A stretch of DNA of 64,000 nt from Flavobacterium sp. SUN052 (GCF_028867935.1 NZ_JAPQNS010000012.1:1-64000); one strand, 5' to 3'; positions 38,153 to 48,279 are shown, numbered from the stretch's first letter. The notes: generated by a model from the letters alone, not told the origin. A program made the numbers and translations.

Positions 38153-41146
38153 TTAATCTCTCTTTCGCCGACCTCCTATAAATTCAGTAGGGGTTTGCTG
38201 ATAGAATTCTTTAAAACTAGTTGAGAATCGAGCTTGGGAGTTAAAACCAACCATGTCGGCCGTTGCTGATACGGTATATCCTTTTTTCAACAATTCAGCA
38301 GCTTTGCGAAGCTTATATCTACGAATCAGTTCGGTAGGAGGCAACTCAGTTAGGCTCTCCACTTTGCGGTACAATGTCTTACGATTCATCTTCAGCTGTT
38401 TGGTTATCCATTCTACATTGAGCGCGGGATTGTCCAGATTTCCTTCCAGCAATTCATAAATTCGTTGAAGAAATGGGTCCGAGATTATTGGTTCAGTATC
38501 AGTAGACTGGCTAGAAGATCCATTTACGGTTACGTTAACCTCAAATTCCGGTTCAGAATCGGGTAAGGCAAACCGCTGCCGATATTGATGCGCCAGGCGC
38601 TGTTGGCGAGTAACCAGGTTACGAAGCCGCAGTTGCAGTTCGTCCAGATTAAATGGTTTTGGCAGGTAATCATCGGCTCCCCTTTGTAACCCCTCAATTC
38701 GGCTCTGTTGGGCTGATTTAGCAGTAAGCATTACAACGGCAATGTGGTCCGTATCGGAATGGCTCTTGATAAGCCGGGTCAATTCGTACCCATCCGTTTG
38801 GGGCATCATTACATCCGTTAGCACAATATCGGGTAGTTCGGTTTGAGTCAACGCCCAACCTGTTTCTCCATCTGCTGCCTCTATTACCTGGTATGAGCCT
38901 TTCAGTTCGCTAACCAGAAACCCGCGTAACTCGTCGTTATCTTCTACAATCAGGATTTGGAAAGCCGAATGTTCTTCAGCAACTCCATCAATGACGGGTC
39001 TGTAATCTGGTGTATCTGGCGAAAAGCTTGCAGTTGGACTCGCTTCGGACAAACTAACAATAGGCATACTAGCGGCAGATGATACAGGCCTAACCGGTAA
39101 AACCAGACTAAAAGTGGTACCAACGGTCAGCTTGCTTTCCACCGTAATAGTACCTCCCAGCAAGTCAACCAGTTCACGCACCAAAGACAGGCCAATACCC
39201 GTTCCCCCATACGTGCGGGTGGAAGATGTGTCAGCTTGATAAAACCGGTCAAAAATGTGAGGCAGCTGTTCATCTGAAATCCCAATGCCTGAATCAGCCA
39301 ACTGGATATGTACCCCTGTGATCTCGCTAGCCGCTGAAACAGGCGCAATTGTAAGCGTTACTTCACCACCTGACGGCGTAAATTTGATTGCATTCGACAG
39401 CAGGTTTGTCAATATTTTCTCCCATTTATCAGCATCGAACGCGTGGTTCTGCAATGGAAATTGAGTCATTTCGCAGCTCAATGTGACATCTTTCTGTTCG
39501 GCATGCCGCTGGAATCCAACCACAATGTGATGAACAAATTGAATCACTTTACCCTGCATCAGGGAAACTGCCATGAAATTGTTTTCCAGCTTCGATAGGT
39601 CCAGCAACTGGTTAATAAGCCGTAAAAGCCGATCTGCATTGCGTTGTACCAGCGTCAACATTGGGCGATCGAATCGATTTTCCTGAAGCAGCTTCTCCAC
39701 TGGCGAAATAATCAGGGAGAGCGGTGTCCGAAACTCGTGGGTAAGGTTGGTTACGAAGCGTGATTTAAGTTGGTCGAGCTCGCGCAGTTGATCAGCCTGT
39801 TGGTGAAGCACCGCCGTACGCTCGGCCACCTGTTGTTCCAACTGTTCGTTTTGTTTCGCCAGCAGTTCCTGTCTCTCCTGTTGTTGAGCCGCATTTCGAG
39901 CTGAGAGGCTTTCTACCTCCTGTAATTTGACAATTAGCTGGCGATTAACCCAGCCGTGTTCCAGCGCCAGCCGTAGCGATAAGGTCAGCGGAATGCACAA
40001 AAAAGCGGATAAATACAGCAGGTGATACAGCCACTCATTACCCCTAAATGGAATCTCCAGCGCTGAAATAGCCAAAACCGCAAGCCATATTACCAAGGTA
40101 CCAATAACCCCCGCCCGAACGATGGACGCTCCCTGCAAATTACGCTGGGTTGCCACGATGGCTATCCTAATTAATACGATCTGGAGGTAGTAGGTAATGA
40201 ATGAGTGCAGCCAGGAATAATCAAGTGATTGGGGAAAAGTCCGAATAACTGTGCAGCCAACAGCCAGCCAGAAAAACCAGTCTTTACGAAAATTGAATAG
40301 ACTATAAAACGTAAGGATAATGACAACAGAAGCCCAAACATCAACGAGCGAGACAAAATGAATGAGCATTCTGGCGTTCATCGGATGACCCAACCCATAC
40401 GTGGCTTTGGCTAAATGGGTAATGCCCAGAATCAAATATAAGCTTGCAGCATACAGGTTGGCCCGCTTTTCTCGATAGGCAATGAATAGGCTTAGGTGCA
40501 GAACAAAGAGAATAAAGCAGATACCTATTTTAAACGTATCCAGGTAAGCCGATTGTAAATCAAGCGGCCTATGGGCTGGCAGTGCCTTTGTGGGAAACAG
40601 TCTCAACTGAAGCGCCGAAGAATCCCAGCGGAGGAAACTTTTATCTAAGTCTAGACCTGGCTGATAGGCAATCCGCACCGCCAGCACATGTTGGGCCGAG
40701 GGCTGGAGAGGCAGAATAAACGCTTCGTTAGGATTATAAGCGATCACCTTATCAGGATCAGTGCTAACCGTACCAAAGTTATACAGCAAGCGCCCATCCA
40801 GGTAGACCTCCGATGCTATCGACTGAAACACAGACAGCATAATAGGTGGTATGCTATCATTTGTGGCTATGTGCAGCCGAAGCCAGCCCATACCTGCCTC
40901 TCTTAGTTGCGGCAAGTCCCGAATATCCTGAGTAGGGTCAATGCTAGACCATTGGCGATCATTCAGCTGGGGGCTTGCACCATTCGGAATATCGCCAGCC
41001 TGAAATCGCCAGCCATCTTTTAACAGCAATCCCTCAGCCAGTACCTGAGTCAGAGAAACAATGGACGATGGCTCCTGCGCATGAGCAGATGATACAATCT
41101 GAAAAAATAATAGGCTGTTAAGCAGGCAAATCAGGACGACTCGCAT
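38153..41146 (-). CDS. hybrid two-component sensor/AraC-type regulator with 7TM input
   Basis: A one-protein signalling system of about 997 residues. In order: signal peptide (MRVVLICLLNSLLFFQIVSS), an extracytoplasmic jelly-roll-like domain (WRFQAGDIPNGASPQLNDRQW), about seven membrane helices, a coiled coil, HisKA with the phospho-acceptor His near residue 468 (NLTHEFRTPLSL), an HATPase (NLLSNAIKFTPSGGE), a receiver with the Asp near residue 777 (VLTDVMMPQTDG), and a C-terminal AraC helix-turn-helix (residues ~895-997). The input layout matches 7TMR-DISM sensors rather than the beta-propeller sensors usual in this hybrid class. The start is set at ATG 41146; the frame is open to 41290. No polysaccharide-utilisation genes lie beside it. 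Confidence 0.9.
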   Translation of the reverse strand: MRVVLICLLNSLLFFQIVSSAHAQEPSSIVSLTQVLAEGLLLKDGWRFQAGDIPNGASPQLNDRQWSSIDPTQDIRDLPQLREAGMGWLRLHIATNDSIPPIMLSVFQSIASEVYLDGRLLYNFGTVSTDPDKVIAYNPNEAFILPLQPSAQHVLAVRIAYQPGLDLDKSFLRWDSSALQLRLFPTKALPAHRPLDLQSAYLDTFKIGICFILFVLHLSLFIAYREKRANLYAASLYLILGITHLAKATYGLGHPMNARMLIHFVSLVDVWASVVIILTFYSLFNFRKDWFFWLAVGCTVIRTFPQSLDYSWLHSFITYYLQIVLIRIAIVATQRNLQGASIVRAGVIGTLVIWLAVLAISALEIPFRGNEWLYHLLYLSAFLCIPLTLSLRLALEHGWVNRQLIVKLQEVESLSARNAAQQQERQELLAKQNEQLEQQVAERTAVLHQQADQLRELDQLKSRFVTNLTHEFRTPLSLIISPVEKLLQENRFDRPMLTLVQRNADRLLRLINQLLDLSKLENNFMAVSLMQGKVIQFVHHIVVGFQRHAEQKDVTLSCEMTQFPLQNHAFDADKWEKILTNLLSNAIKFTPSGGEVTLTIAPVSAASEITGVHIQLADSGIGISDEQLPHIFDRFYQADTSSTRTYGGTGIGLSLVRELVDLLGGTITVESKLTVGTTFSLVLPVRPVSSAASMPIVSLSEASPTASFSPDTPDYRPVIDGVAEEHSAFQILIVEDNDELRGFLVSELKGSYQVIEAADGETGWALTQTELPDIVLTDVMMPQTDGYELTRLIKSHSDTDHIAVVMLTAKSAQQSRIEGLQRGADDYLPKPFNLDELQLRLRNLVTRQQRLAHQYRQRFALPDSEPEFEVNVTVNGSSSQSTDTEPIISDPFLQRIYELLEGNLDNPALNVEWITKQLKMNRKTLYRKVESLTELPPTELIRRYKLRKAAELLKKGYTVSATADMVGFNSQARFSTSFKEFYQQTPTEFIGGRRKRD

Positions 41147-41470
41147 TGATCGGGTGGCTATGTGTTGACAATACATAGGCATAAACCCTGGAAATGAACT
41201 AATTGAGCGATTTTGGAGATGAGAGAAAACGTTGAGGGCACAGGCATGAATAAGCGTAACATTGGTGTCAAGAAATTTCAGATTGCTCAAATCTAGATGC
41301 CAATCACGTAGATTACTTAAAGCTTTGTAATAAGTTTAGGCAATTATCCGACAAATTTAAAGTAAGTATTGAGCAACAGAGTCCACCGGCAAGCTATTTC
41401 TATCGAAATAATGGATTATTATATAAACGAGTTTAGACTTGTCGTACATGTGTATGTCAACGACCGGCTA
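41147..41470 (-). promoter_or_regulatory. region upstream of the hybrid regulator
   Basis: About 320 nt without a supported gene, between the hybrid regulator start and the ABC exporter stop. Two exact TAnnTTTG boxes on the minus strand, at 41288-41295 (TAGATTTG) and 41352-41359 (TAAATTTG), are candidate promoters for the regulator. A start at 41146 would leave a leader of roughly 135-200 nt. Confidence 0.4.
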
Positions 41471-43309
41471 CTAAACTTGTTGTAGCGTACTCAGCCGACG
41501 ATAAAATCCTTCATCCAGCGTGAGCAAATCCTGGTGGTTACCCCGTTCAACAATTCGACCCTGATGTACGACCAGAATCTCGTCGGCGTGTTGGATCGTA
41601 CTCAGGCGATGCGCAATCACGAGCGTGGTGCGGTTGGCCATCAGCCGCGTCAGTGCTTCCTGCACCAACTTTTCCGATTCAGTGTCGAGAGCGGAGGTTG
41701 CTTCATCCAGTATCAGAATTGGGGGATTTTTCAATACAGCGCGGGCAATGCTAATCCGTTGCCGCTGCCCCCCCGATAAGCGGCTTCCCCGGTCGCCAAT
41801 AGTGGTTTGGTAACCGTTGGGCTGCTGCATAATAAAGTCGTGGGCGTTCGCAATTTGGGCGGCCCGCTCCACCTGCTCACGTGTTGCCTCACTCCCAAAA
41901 GCGATGTTGTTAAAAATCGTGTCGTTGAACAGAATACTTTCCTGCGTAACAATGCCCATCAGTCCGCGCAGCGATGCTACGGTTACATCTCGCAAGTCTT
42001 GTCCATCGATCAGGATGGTACCCTCAACAGGATCGTAAAAACGCGGAATCAGGTCAGCAATTGTCGATTTACCCCCACCCGATGAGCCAACAAGGGCAAT
42101 GGTCTTCCCTTTCTGAAGCGTGAAATTGACCTCACTCAAAACGGGAGTCCCTTTTTCGTATTCAAACGAGACATTGCGCACCTCGATTTCACGATCGAAA
42201 CGGTCGATAACATGGGCATTAGGCCGATCAGCTACTTCCTGTGGGGTGTCGATTAGTTGTAGCACCCGTTCGCCGGAAGCGATTCCCCGCTGAGAACCAC
42301 TAAATGCATTCGAGATCTCTTTGGCCGGGCGCGTTACCTGCGAAAACATAGCGATGTACGAGATGAACTCTGCCGCCGACAGTTCTGACTGGCCCGACAA
42401 CACCAACGACCCGCCATAGAGCAAAATACCGGCAACAACGGCCACACCCATCGTTTCTGAAAATGGCGAAGCCAGTTCGCGCCGATTGGCCAGGGAGCGA
42501 ATAGAAGCCCGATAGCCGTTGTTTTCGGTGCGGAATTTATCCAGCACAAATTGTTCGGCGTTGAAACCCTTCACCACCCGCATTCCACCAAAGGTTTCAT
42601 CCAGAATACTCAGGATACTGGCCAGACGCTGCTGGCCGTCCTGGGCATCGCGTTTCATCCGGCGTACCAGCATCGAAATAAAAACGCCCGAAACAGGAAT
42701 TACCAGTAGCGCGAAAAACGTCAGCTTGGTCGAGATATAAAACAAGCCAACGATGTAGGCAACGAGCAAAAAAACCTCTTTAGAAGCCGCCGAAAGCGTG
42801 TTGGCAATAGAACCTTCTACCTCCTGCACGTCGGTCATAATTCTGGCAATGAGATTACCTTTCCGCTCATTTGAAAAATAACCCAGATGCAACTGCACCG
42901 CCCGACCGAAAACAGCCTCGCGCAACCGGGCCACCATTCGCGCCTTGAAACCTTCTAATTGCCGTACGGACAGGTATTTGAACAGATTATTCAGCAGAAC
43001 CGAGGCAACAATGATTCCACAGACAAATTGCAGCGCTCCAACCTGCCCGTACTGCTGGAAAATCCGGGCGAAATAATATTGAAAAACGTCTGGAAACGAG
43101 GTATTTAATGAAAGAGAGGGAGCCGGTTTATCCAGAATCTGGGTGACTTTGGCGCTGCTCACTTGATTAAATAACACATTGAGCAATGGAATGAGCAGCG
43201 TAAAATTTAGTACACCGAACAGGCTTGCCAACAAAGAGGTCGTCAGAAACGGCCCAAGAAAGCGGCCCAGCGGACGGGCATACGACAAAATTCGAAAGTA
43301 GGTCTTCAT
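41471..43309 (-). CDS. MsbA-like ABC exporter (fused membrane and ATPase domains)
   Basis: A 612-residue half-transporter. Six membrane helices occupy the first ~330 residues (GRFLGPFLTTSLLASLFGVL, FVCGIIVASVLLNNLF and others), then an ATPase with Walker A GSSGGGKST, Q-loop TQES, signature LSGGQRQR, Walker B ILILDEATSALD and the H-loop IAHRLSTI. It resembles lipid-A flippase MsbA and related lipid or drug exporters; the substrate cannot be assigned. The start is set at ATG 43309 because the first codon of the longer frame (TTG 43318) lies in the promoter box. Confidence 0.92.
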   Translation of the reverse strand: MKTYFRILSYARPLGRFLGPFLTTSLLASLFGVLNFTLLIPLLNVLFNQVSSAKVTQILDKPAPSLSLNTSFPDVFQYYFARIFQQYGQVGALQFVCGIIVASVLLNNLFKYLSVRQLEGFKARMVARLREAVFGRAVQLHLGYFSNERKGNLIARIMTDVQEVEGSIANTLSAASKEVFLLVAYIVGLFYISTKLTFFALLVIPVSGVFISMLVRRMKRDAQDGQQRLASILSILDETFGGMRVVKGFNAEQFVLDKFRTENNGYRASIRSLANRRELASPFSETMGVAVVAGILLYGGSLVLSGQSELSAAEFISYIAMFSQVTRPAKEISNAFSGSQRGIASGERVLQLIDTPQEVADRPNAHVIDRFDREIEVRNVSFEYEKGTPVLSEVNFTLQKGKTIALVGSSGGGKSTIADLIPRFYDPVEGTILIDGQDLRDVTVASLRGLMGIVTQESILFNDTIFNNIAFGSEATREQVERAAQIANAHDFIMQQPNGYQTTIGDRGSRLSGGQRQRISIARAVLKNPPILILDEATSALDTESEKLVQEALTRLMANRTTLVIAHRLSTIQHADEILVVHQGRIVERGNHQDLLTLDEGFYRRLSTLQQV

Positions 43310-43315
43310 TACCTG

Positions 43316-43323
43316 CAAAAGTA
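43316..43323 (-). promoter_or_regulatory. -7 box (TACTTTTG) abutting the ABC exporter start
   Basis: An exact TAnnTTTG match on the minus strand, 6 nt before the ATG at 43309. A leaderless or nearly leaderless message is expected. Confidence 0.6.
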
Positions 43324-43495
43324 CGGCCTTCGCAGAGAGTTTGCTATTTTCAATACCTGTGCAACCATTTTGGGTTAGCTTCCTGTCTTGGTCAATAGCT
43401 ATTGTGTAATGCCTATTGCCTTAACCCTACGTATCAGAATTTACTGAGTGTGCTAACGAGCAACGCTCATAAATCCTCTTCAAAAGCCAGTTTGT

Positions 43496-44764
43496 ATGTC
43501 GCTTCGCTCATTCCTTGTCAACATGGTCTTGTTGCTTGCCTGCCTGGGCTGCGACCAGATTGGTGAGGATGTACAACCTGCTCAGGAGGAAATAATTGTT
43601 TCTGATAATGAGCTATTAACCCTGCCCGATTCTCCGCTGGCTATTAATCTAAAGGCATTTTCAGACCCACAGCTTGCCACAACATTTCGGCTGAATCAGC
43701 TGCCCAAATCCGGCACTATTTCGTTTACCCCCAAAGGACTGTTGTTGTACACCCCCGATCAATCATTTGTAGCCGGGGCCGACGGGTTTTCTATTTCGAG
43801 CGATGCGATTTCCGGAAAAGCACTTCCTCCTTTAAATTTTGAGGTATCAATGGCTCCCGATGCCGACCAGCTACCTTGTAGTATGGGAGTGGCTGGCGAT
43901 CAGGCCGAAACAGTAGCTAATACGCCCGTCACAATTGATGTATTGCAAAACGATATGTTTTGCAATGGAAGCCCTAACCCCTCTTCTCTCCAGATTGATA
44001 CACCCCCCACAGCCGGAAGTGTGCGTATTCAGAACGGGCAGGTTGTGTACACACCAGCCCCGAATTTTACGGGTCGCGAACGATTCATTTATCGGGCGTG
44101 CCCCGTTGACGGAAACGATGAGGATTGTCTTTTGGCAGTAGCAACCGTAACGGTGAACGAAGCCATTACGAACTGTCAACTGAAACTCCAAAATGATCAG
44201 GTGTTGTTCAGGCCGCGTTTTGAAACCGATTCGTTGATCATTCCAGTATTGGCTAACGATCAGTTATGCAAAGAAAGTAAGCTCTTACCACTCACCATGA
44301 CCGTGAGCCCAACCGGTGGTTCAGCTTATTTCAATGCCAAAAACGCGATCGTTTACAAGCCACGGCCTGGTACAACCACCGACCGAATTCATTACCGGCG
44401 GTGTAACGGTGCCGACTGCCTGGATGCAACCGTGGCCATTACAATGGCCCAACCCGATGCCAGTTGCGTACTCAAAGCCAACGATAACTCGATCAAACTG
44501 GTACTTAGCCAACCAACTATCAATATACGCCGGGGTATAATTCCCATCAATGTACTGGCCAACGACGACCTCTGTGTACCGCTCCGGTCGCTCAGGATTA
44601 AAGAGAATTCTACGGGTGCTAACCTCCAGGTATTATCTACAGGAATTATAAATTATACGCTAGAAACCAACCCGAAAGCAAAAGATCTTACATTTACGTA
44701 TGAATTAATTGACATACTAGGAAAGGCTAGTTTGGCAACGGTAAGAATAAGCATTAAACCATAA
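43496..44764 (+). CDS. lipoprotein with tandem Ig/cadherin-like repeats
   Basis: A 422-residue exported protein. The signal peptide ends in a lipobox, LLACLGC, with the acylated Cys near residue 19, so it is membrane-anchored on the outside. Four repeats of about 90 residues follow, each with the pattern T(V/I)-x-VLxNDxxC near its start (IDVLQNDMFC, IPVLANDQLC, INVLANDDLC), as in bacterial tandem-95 or cadherin-like adhesin repeats. Function is probably structural or adhesive. It lies 50 nt before an ECF sigma gene and may be co-regulated with it. Confidence 0.7.
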   Translation: MSLRSFLVNMVLLLACLGCDQIGEDVQPAQEEIIVSDNELLTLPDSPLAINLKAFSDPQLATTFRLNQLPKSGTISFTPKGLLLYTPDQSFVAGADGFSISSDAISGKALPPLNFEVSMAPDADQLPCSMGVAGDQAETVANTPVTIDVLQNDMFCNGSPNPSSLQIDTPPTAGSVRIQNGQVVYTPAPNFTGRERFIYRACPVDGNDEDCLLAVATVTVNEAITNCQLKLQNDQVLFRPRFETDSLIIPVLANDQLCKESKLLPLTMTVSPTGGSAYFNAKNAIVYKPRPGTTTDRIHYRRCNGADCLDATVAITMAQPDASCVLKANDNSIKLVLSQPTINIRRGIIPINVLANDDLCVPLRSLRIKENSTGANLQVLSTGIINYTLETNPKAKDLTFTYELIDILGKASLATVRISIKP

Positions 44765-44814
44765 GTATTAATGATTGGCAACTGCTGATCATTACCCACC
44801 AATCACTCCGTAAA

Positions 44815-45366
44815 ATGACCGAATCTGACTTGTTAAAGGCATGTCAGCGACATGATGTGCGGGCGCAAACGGCTTTGTACAATTTGTACAAAAGTCGTTT
44901 GATGGGCCTGTGTCGTCGCTATGCCCGTAACAAGCCCGAAGCGGAAGATATGTTTCATGAGGGGTTCATTCGCATTTTTCAGCAACTCCACACCCTCGAA
45001 CAATCGGATAAATTATTGCCCTGGATGAAACGCGTTATGGTCAATACAGCCATAAACGTGTATCATAAAAACGTGAAACTACAGGCCGAAGCAGAACTCG
45101 AAGATGCCTGGCAACACGCGTCCACCAATCTTTCTGACACGCTCTCCCGACTCAGTACAGAAGAGCTTCTGAACGTAATCGAACAGCTTCCTGATGGTTA
45201 CCGAATTGTGTTTAACCTCTACGTGATCGACGGATACAACCACGTTGAAATTGCCCGGCTCCTGAACATTGCCGAGGGGACGTCAAAATCGCAACTGGCA
45301 CGGGCCAAAAGCCTGCTTAAAACGAAACTCAAAACACTGGGTATAATCAATTATGAAGAATCCTGA
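44815..45366 (+). CDS. ECF RNA polymerase sigma factor
   Basis: A 183-residue group 4 sigma-70 factor. Region 2 (YNLYKSRLMGLCRRYARNK, then EAEDMFHEGFIRIFQQL) contacts the -10 element and core enzyme. Region 4 (LPDGYRIVFNLYVIDGYNH, EIARLLNIAEGTSKSQLARAK) is the helix-turn-helix that reads the -35. Its end overlaps the next gene by 14 nt, a typical sigma/anti-sigma arrangement. Confidence 0.93.
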   Translation: MTESDLLKACQRHDVRAQTALYNLYKSRLMGLCRRYARNKPEAEDMFHEGFIRIFQQLHTLEQSDKLLPWMKRVMVNTAINVYHKNVKLQAEAELEDAWQHASTNLSDTLSRLSTEELLNVIEQLPDGYRIVFNLYVIDGYNHVEIARLLNIAEGTSKSQLARAKSLLKTKLKTLGIINYEES

Positions 45367-46972
45367 AGCCGACCAGCCCTATCCAGAGGATTGGGATGAT
45401 CTTTTTCGGCAGCGATTCGCCGAATTTCAATCTGAACCGTCCGCCAATGCACTAACGCGGATTTTGGCTAGCCTCCCACGGGCCAAGCCTGCCTTTGACC
45501 GCCGAAAAGCTTGGCTCCTGGGCAGTTTAGGCTTGCTTTTGCTCCTGGGCGGCATCTGGTTCAGTAGCCAACATGCTTCTGTGGTTCTAACTCAATTGAC
45601 AACTAAGCCAATAGAGGTTCGCCGACCGAATAATGGAGCGGCTGGACAAACGCGACAGGCTGGAACGGCATCTCAACCTGAACTTTCCAGTAAAACTGGC
45701 AAACCTTTGGCAAATAAGGGTGCTCCTGAAACTGTTGTGCCCAATAATCAGAACGCAGCCCCTTCCGACGGTAGAGTCGTAAATGAAGCAGAAGACCAAA
45801 CCGGAGTTGATGCAGCAAACAAAGCTGGCGTTGATCTCGATAGCAAAACTGAAGTTACTTCCCCCAAAGAGGAAGCCCTTGCGTCTGCTACCAGAAAAGC
45901 ACCATCGCCTGCTAGCGAACCGAATAAGGCTACTGGAGAAAAAGCCACTGCTACTGAGGTAGGTACGAACCGGTTAAAAACTATTGGTAAACCATCACGA
46001 AACTCGCCCCAGTCGACCGCAGTAGCTCGAATCACGAATTCTACTAAATCAAACAAATCTCTTTTAACTAGTAAAATCCGAGCTTCAGAAGAAGATAAAG
46101 GCGTTGAAACGGGTAGGGCAAGTGAATCGCCCCAACGAACTGCTGATTCTCCGTCAGCGCTGCAAACTGAGCAGCAGCAATCAGCTCAAGAATACCAGTT
46201 ACCCATTCCGCAGGCGGTTTCTCTAGCCTCTCTGACTACCCAACCCTTACAACTCACCCGTTTAAATCTTGCATTACCCGATATAACGCTGTTGTCGCTG
46301 CCTCAATCGGCCCCACAGCAGCCTACCATGAGCCGGAAACGGCCCGTTGTTTTTATTGGTGTAATGCCCTTGTTTACCTACCAGCAGATTGCCCCCGTTG
46401 CCACTGATGCAATTTGGGTCAAAAACGTACGGAGTCAGAGTGCCCTGTCTAGTCACCGGGCAGGGTTGCGGTTGCAGGCTGGCGTCGAATGGCCGCTGAG
46501 TCAGCGAGTTTCTGTCAGGACCAGCCTGGTTTATAATCAGTTGAACCAGCAAGTGAGCTACACTACGCCATCAGACAAGCCAGATTCTATTCGGATTGAG
46601 CGAGTTGATGATAAAACGGTTCGGTTAACACCCTATTACTCCGACGCGCAGGTGACCCGCCAAACAAACTGGCATTACGTAGGCATCGGCTCGGATCTGG
46701 TTTGGCAAGTAGGGAAACTGGGTGCTTGGCGGCATTATGCCAGTGTGGGTGCATCGGTCGGAACTTACCTTACTCAGGGAGCCAACCAAACATCTCAGCC
46801 ACTTTCAGGCTTTGTTCAGGCAGCCTACGGCATCGAGCGTCCATTGACACCTTCCGTATGGCTTCGGATTGCGCCAACGGTACAATATGGCCTTTCCACT
46901 ACTAGCGACGCTGATGGCCTGTTTCATATCCGTCCGTACACCTACGGGATAACTATTGGTCTCAGGAAGTAG
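45353..46972 (+). CDS. membrane-anchored sigma partner with a C-terminal barrel-like domain
   Basis: A 539-residue protein translated from inside the sigma gene's end. Residues ~1-46 are polar (candidate sigma-binding tail), a single membrane segment follows (AWLLGSLGLLLLLGGIWF), then ~230 low-complexity residues rich in Ala, Ser, Thr and Lys, then a C-terminal ~210-residue beta-rich region (VVFIGVMPLFTYQQI, VEWPLSQRVSVRTSLVYNQ, ending ITIGLRK) resembling an outer-membrane beta-barrel domain. An inner-membrane anchor joined to a barrel-like end is topologically odd. An anti-sigma role is inferred from position only. Confidence 0.7.
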   Translation: MKNPEADQPYPEDWDDLFRQRFAEFQSEPSANALTRILASLPRAKPAFDRRKAWLLGSLGLLLLLGGIWFSSQHASVVLTQLTTKPIEVRRPNNGAAGQTRQAGTASQPELSSKTGKPLANKGAPETVVPNNQNAAPSDGRVVNEAEDQTGVDAANKAGVDLDSKTEVTSPKEEALASATRKAPSPASEPNKATGEKATATEVGTNRLKTIGKPSRNSPQSTAVARITNSTKSNKSLLTSKIRASEEDKGVETGRASESPQRTADSPSALQTEQQQSAQEYQLPIPQAVSLASLTTQPLQLTRLNLALPDITLLSLPQSAPQQPTMSRKRPVVFIGVMPLFTYQQIAPVATDAIWVKNVRSQSALSSHRAGLRLQAGVEWPLSQRVSVRTSLVYNQLNQQVSYTTPSDKPDSIRIERVDDKTVRLTPYYSDAQVTRQTNWHYVGIGSDLVWQVGKLGAWRHYASVGASVGTYLTQGANQTSQPLSGFVQAAYGIERPLTPSVWLRIAPTVQYGLSTTSDADGLFHIRPYTYGITIGLRK

Positions 46973-47007
46973 GAATGTGAGCCGCTAGGGTCAGGAAGAC
47001 GAAAAAC

Positions 47008-47051
47008 GCACGGAGTATTATGAAGAAATTTCTTTTTATAATATTCCGTGC
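47008..47051 (-). terminator. hairpin terminator after hemE
   Basis: GCACGGAGTATTAT (47008-47021) pairs with 47038-47051 with one G-U-type mismatch. On the minus strand the stem is followed by GTTTTTCG, so it should end the hemE transcript. Confidence 0.7.
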
Positions 47052-47072
47052 GCGATAAATCTGCTTAAGCTG

Positions 47073-48116
47073 TTAGGCACTAAACTCCTTCACAGCCTCA
47101 ATAAAACACCGGGCTTTATCGGGGTTGGTGTCTGGATAGACGCCGTGGCCAAGGTTTGCAATATATTGTTGGGTGCCAAAATTCTGGATCATTTGCTTCA
47201 CTTCGGCACGGATCTGCGCATAATCAGCGTATAACACACAAGGGTCCATGTTGCCCTGTAATGTTTTTCCCGGTATTATTAGCCTTGATTCTGAGGGGTC
47301 CATATTCCAGTCCAGGCCAACAACCGAACAACTAAGCTGCCCTATTTCCTGACGCGCAAAAAACGCTCCTTTGGCAAAAACAGTGACAGGCACTATTTCG
47401 CCCCCGGCAGAATCGTTCATCGCATCACAAATCTGTTTGATGTATGGCAGCGAGAAGGTTCGATACTGCTCTGGAGACAGGATGCCTGCCCACGAATCGA
47501 AAATCTGTACCAGATTAGCTCCTGCTTGCACCTGTGCGCGTAGGTATGCAATCGTACTATCGGTGATTCGCTGCAACAATGCGTGCGCAAACGCCGGGTC
47601 AGTATACAGCAGTTTTTTGGCGACAGAAAAAGTTTTTGATCCCTTCCCCTCGGTCATGTAGCAGAAAATTGTGAATGGCGCCCCCGCAAAACCAATGAGT
47701 GGAACCCGGTTATTCAGTTCTTTTTTGGTGAGCCGGATGGCATCCAGTACATAACCCAAATCGGTTTCGGGGTCAGCCACCCGAAGTTGGTCGAGGTCGG
47801 CAAGCGTATGGACCGTTTTCGGAAACACTGGCCCCCGCGCTTCAACCATCTCGTAGGGTAAGCCCATTGCTTCGGGTACTACCAGGATATCAGAAAAAAT
47901 GATAGCGGCATCTACACCGAGTAAATCAACCGGCTGAATAGTCACCTCAGCCGCCAATTCGGGAGTTTTGGCGAGCGTAATAAAATCCCCTGCCCGCTGG
48001 CGAACAGCGCGATATTCAGCCAGCATCCGACCGGCCTGCCGCATCATCCAAACGGGTACCCGTTCCACAGTTTCGCCCCGGGCAGCCCGGAGCAACAAGT
48101 CGTTTTCCAAATTCAT
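47073..48116 (-). CDS. hemE: uroporphyrinogen III decarboxylase
   Basis: Removes four carboxyl groups from uroporphyrinogen III to give coproporphyrinogen in haem synthesis. A TIM-barrel enzyme of 347 residues: the [16 protein letters not shown] signature near the N-terminus carries the substrate-binding arginines, [18 protein letters not shown] has the catalytic aspartate, and [13 protein letters not shown] and [12 protein letters not shown] follow. Complete. The promoter box at 48121-48128 lies directly before the ATG. Confidence 0.97.
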   Translation of the reverse strand: MNLENDLLLRAARGETVERVPVWMMRQAGRMLAEYRAVRQRAGDFITLAKTPELAAEVTIQPVDLLGVDAAIIFSDILVVPEAMGLPYEMVEARGPVFPKTVHTLADLDQLRVADPETDLGYVLDAIRLTKKELNNRVPLIGFAGAPFTIFCYMTEGKGSKTFSVAKKLLYTDPAFAHALLQRITDSTIAYLRAQVQAGANLVQIFDSWAGILSPEQYRTFSLPYIKQICDAMNDSAGGEIVPVTVFAKGAFFARQEIGQLSCSVVGLDWNMDPSESRLIIPGKTLQGNMDPCVLYADYAQIRAEVKQMIQNFGTQQYIANLGHGVYPDTNPDKARCFIEAVKEFSA

Positions 48117-48120
48117 GGAG

Positions 48121-48128
48121 CAAAGATA
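48121..48128 (-). promoter_or_regulatory. -7 box (TATCTTTG) abutting the hemE start
   Basis: An exact TAnnTTTG match on the minus strand. Only 4 nt separate it from the ATG at 48116, leaving no room for a ribosome-binding site. Confidence 0.6.
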
Positions 48129-48165
48129 CGGACGTTCGTCATTTGCTGCGCGTCAATTGCTTTGA

Positions 48166-48275
48166 GTCATTAAGCGTCATTAGCTACGCGTCATTGTTGT
48201 CATTAGGTCGCATTTACATAAATAGCAATCAATGCCTATGAACGACAACTAATGACGCACAGCTAATGACAACAT
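48166..48275. repeat. intergenic inverted repeat, GTCATT family (second copy)
   Basis: Iterated GTCATT units (GAGTCATTAAGCGTCATTAG and GCGTCATTGTTGTCATTAG) face AACTAATGACGCACAGC and TAATGACAAC on the right. The left and right arms align over about 26 nt with a few differences. The same unit family as 7273-7365. It lies between hemE and the second small unknown gene. Confidence 0.78.
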
Positions 48276-48279
48276 AGCG

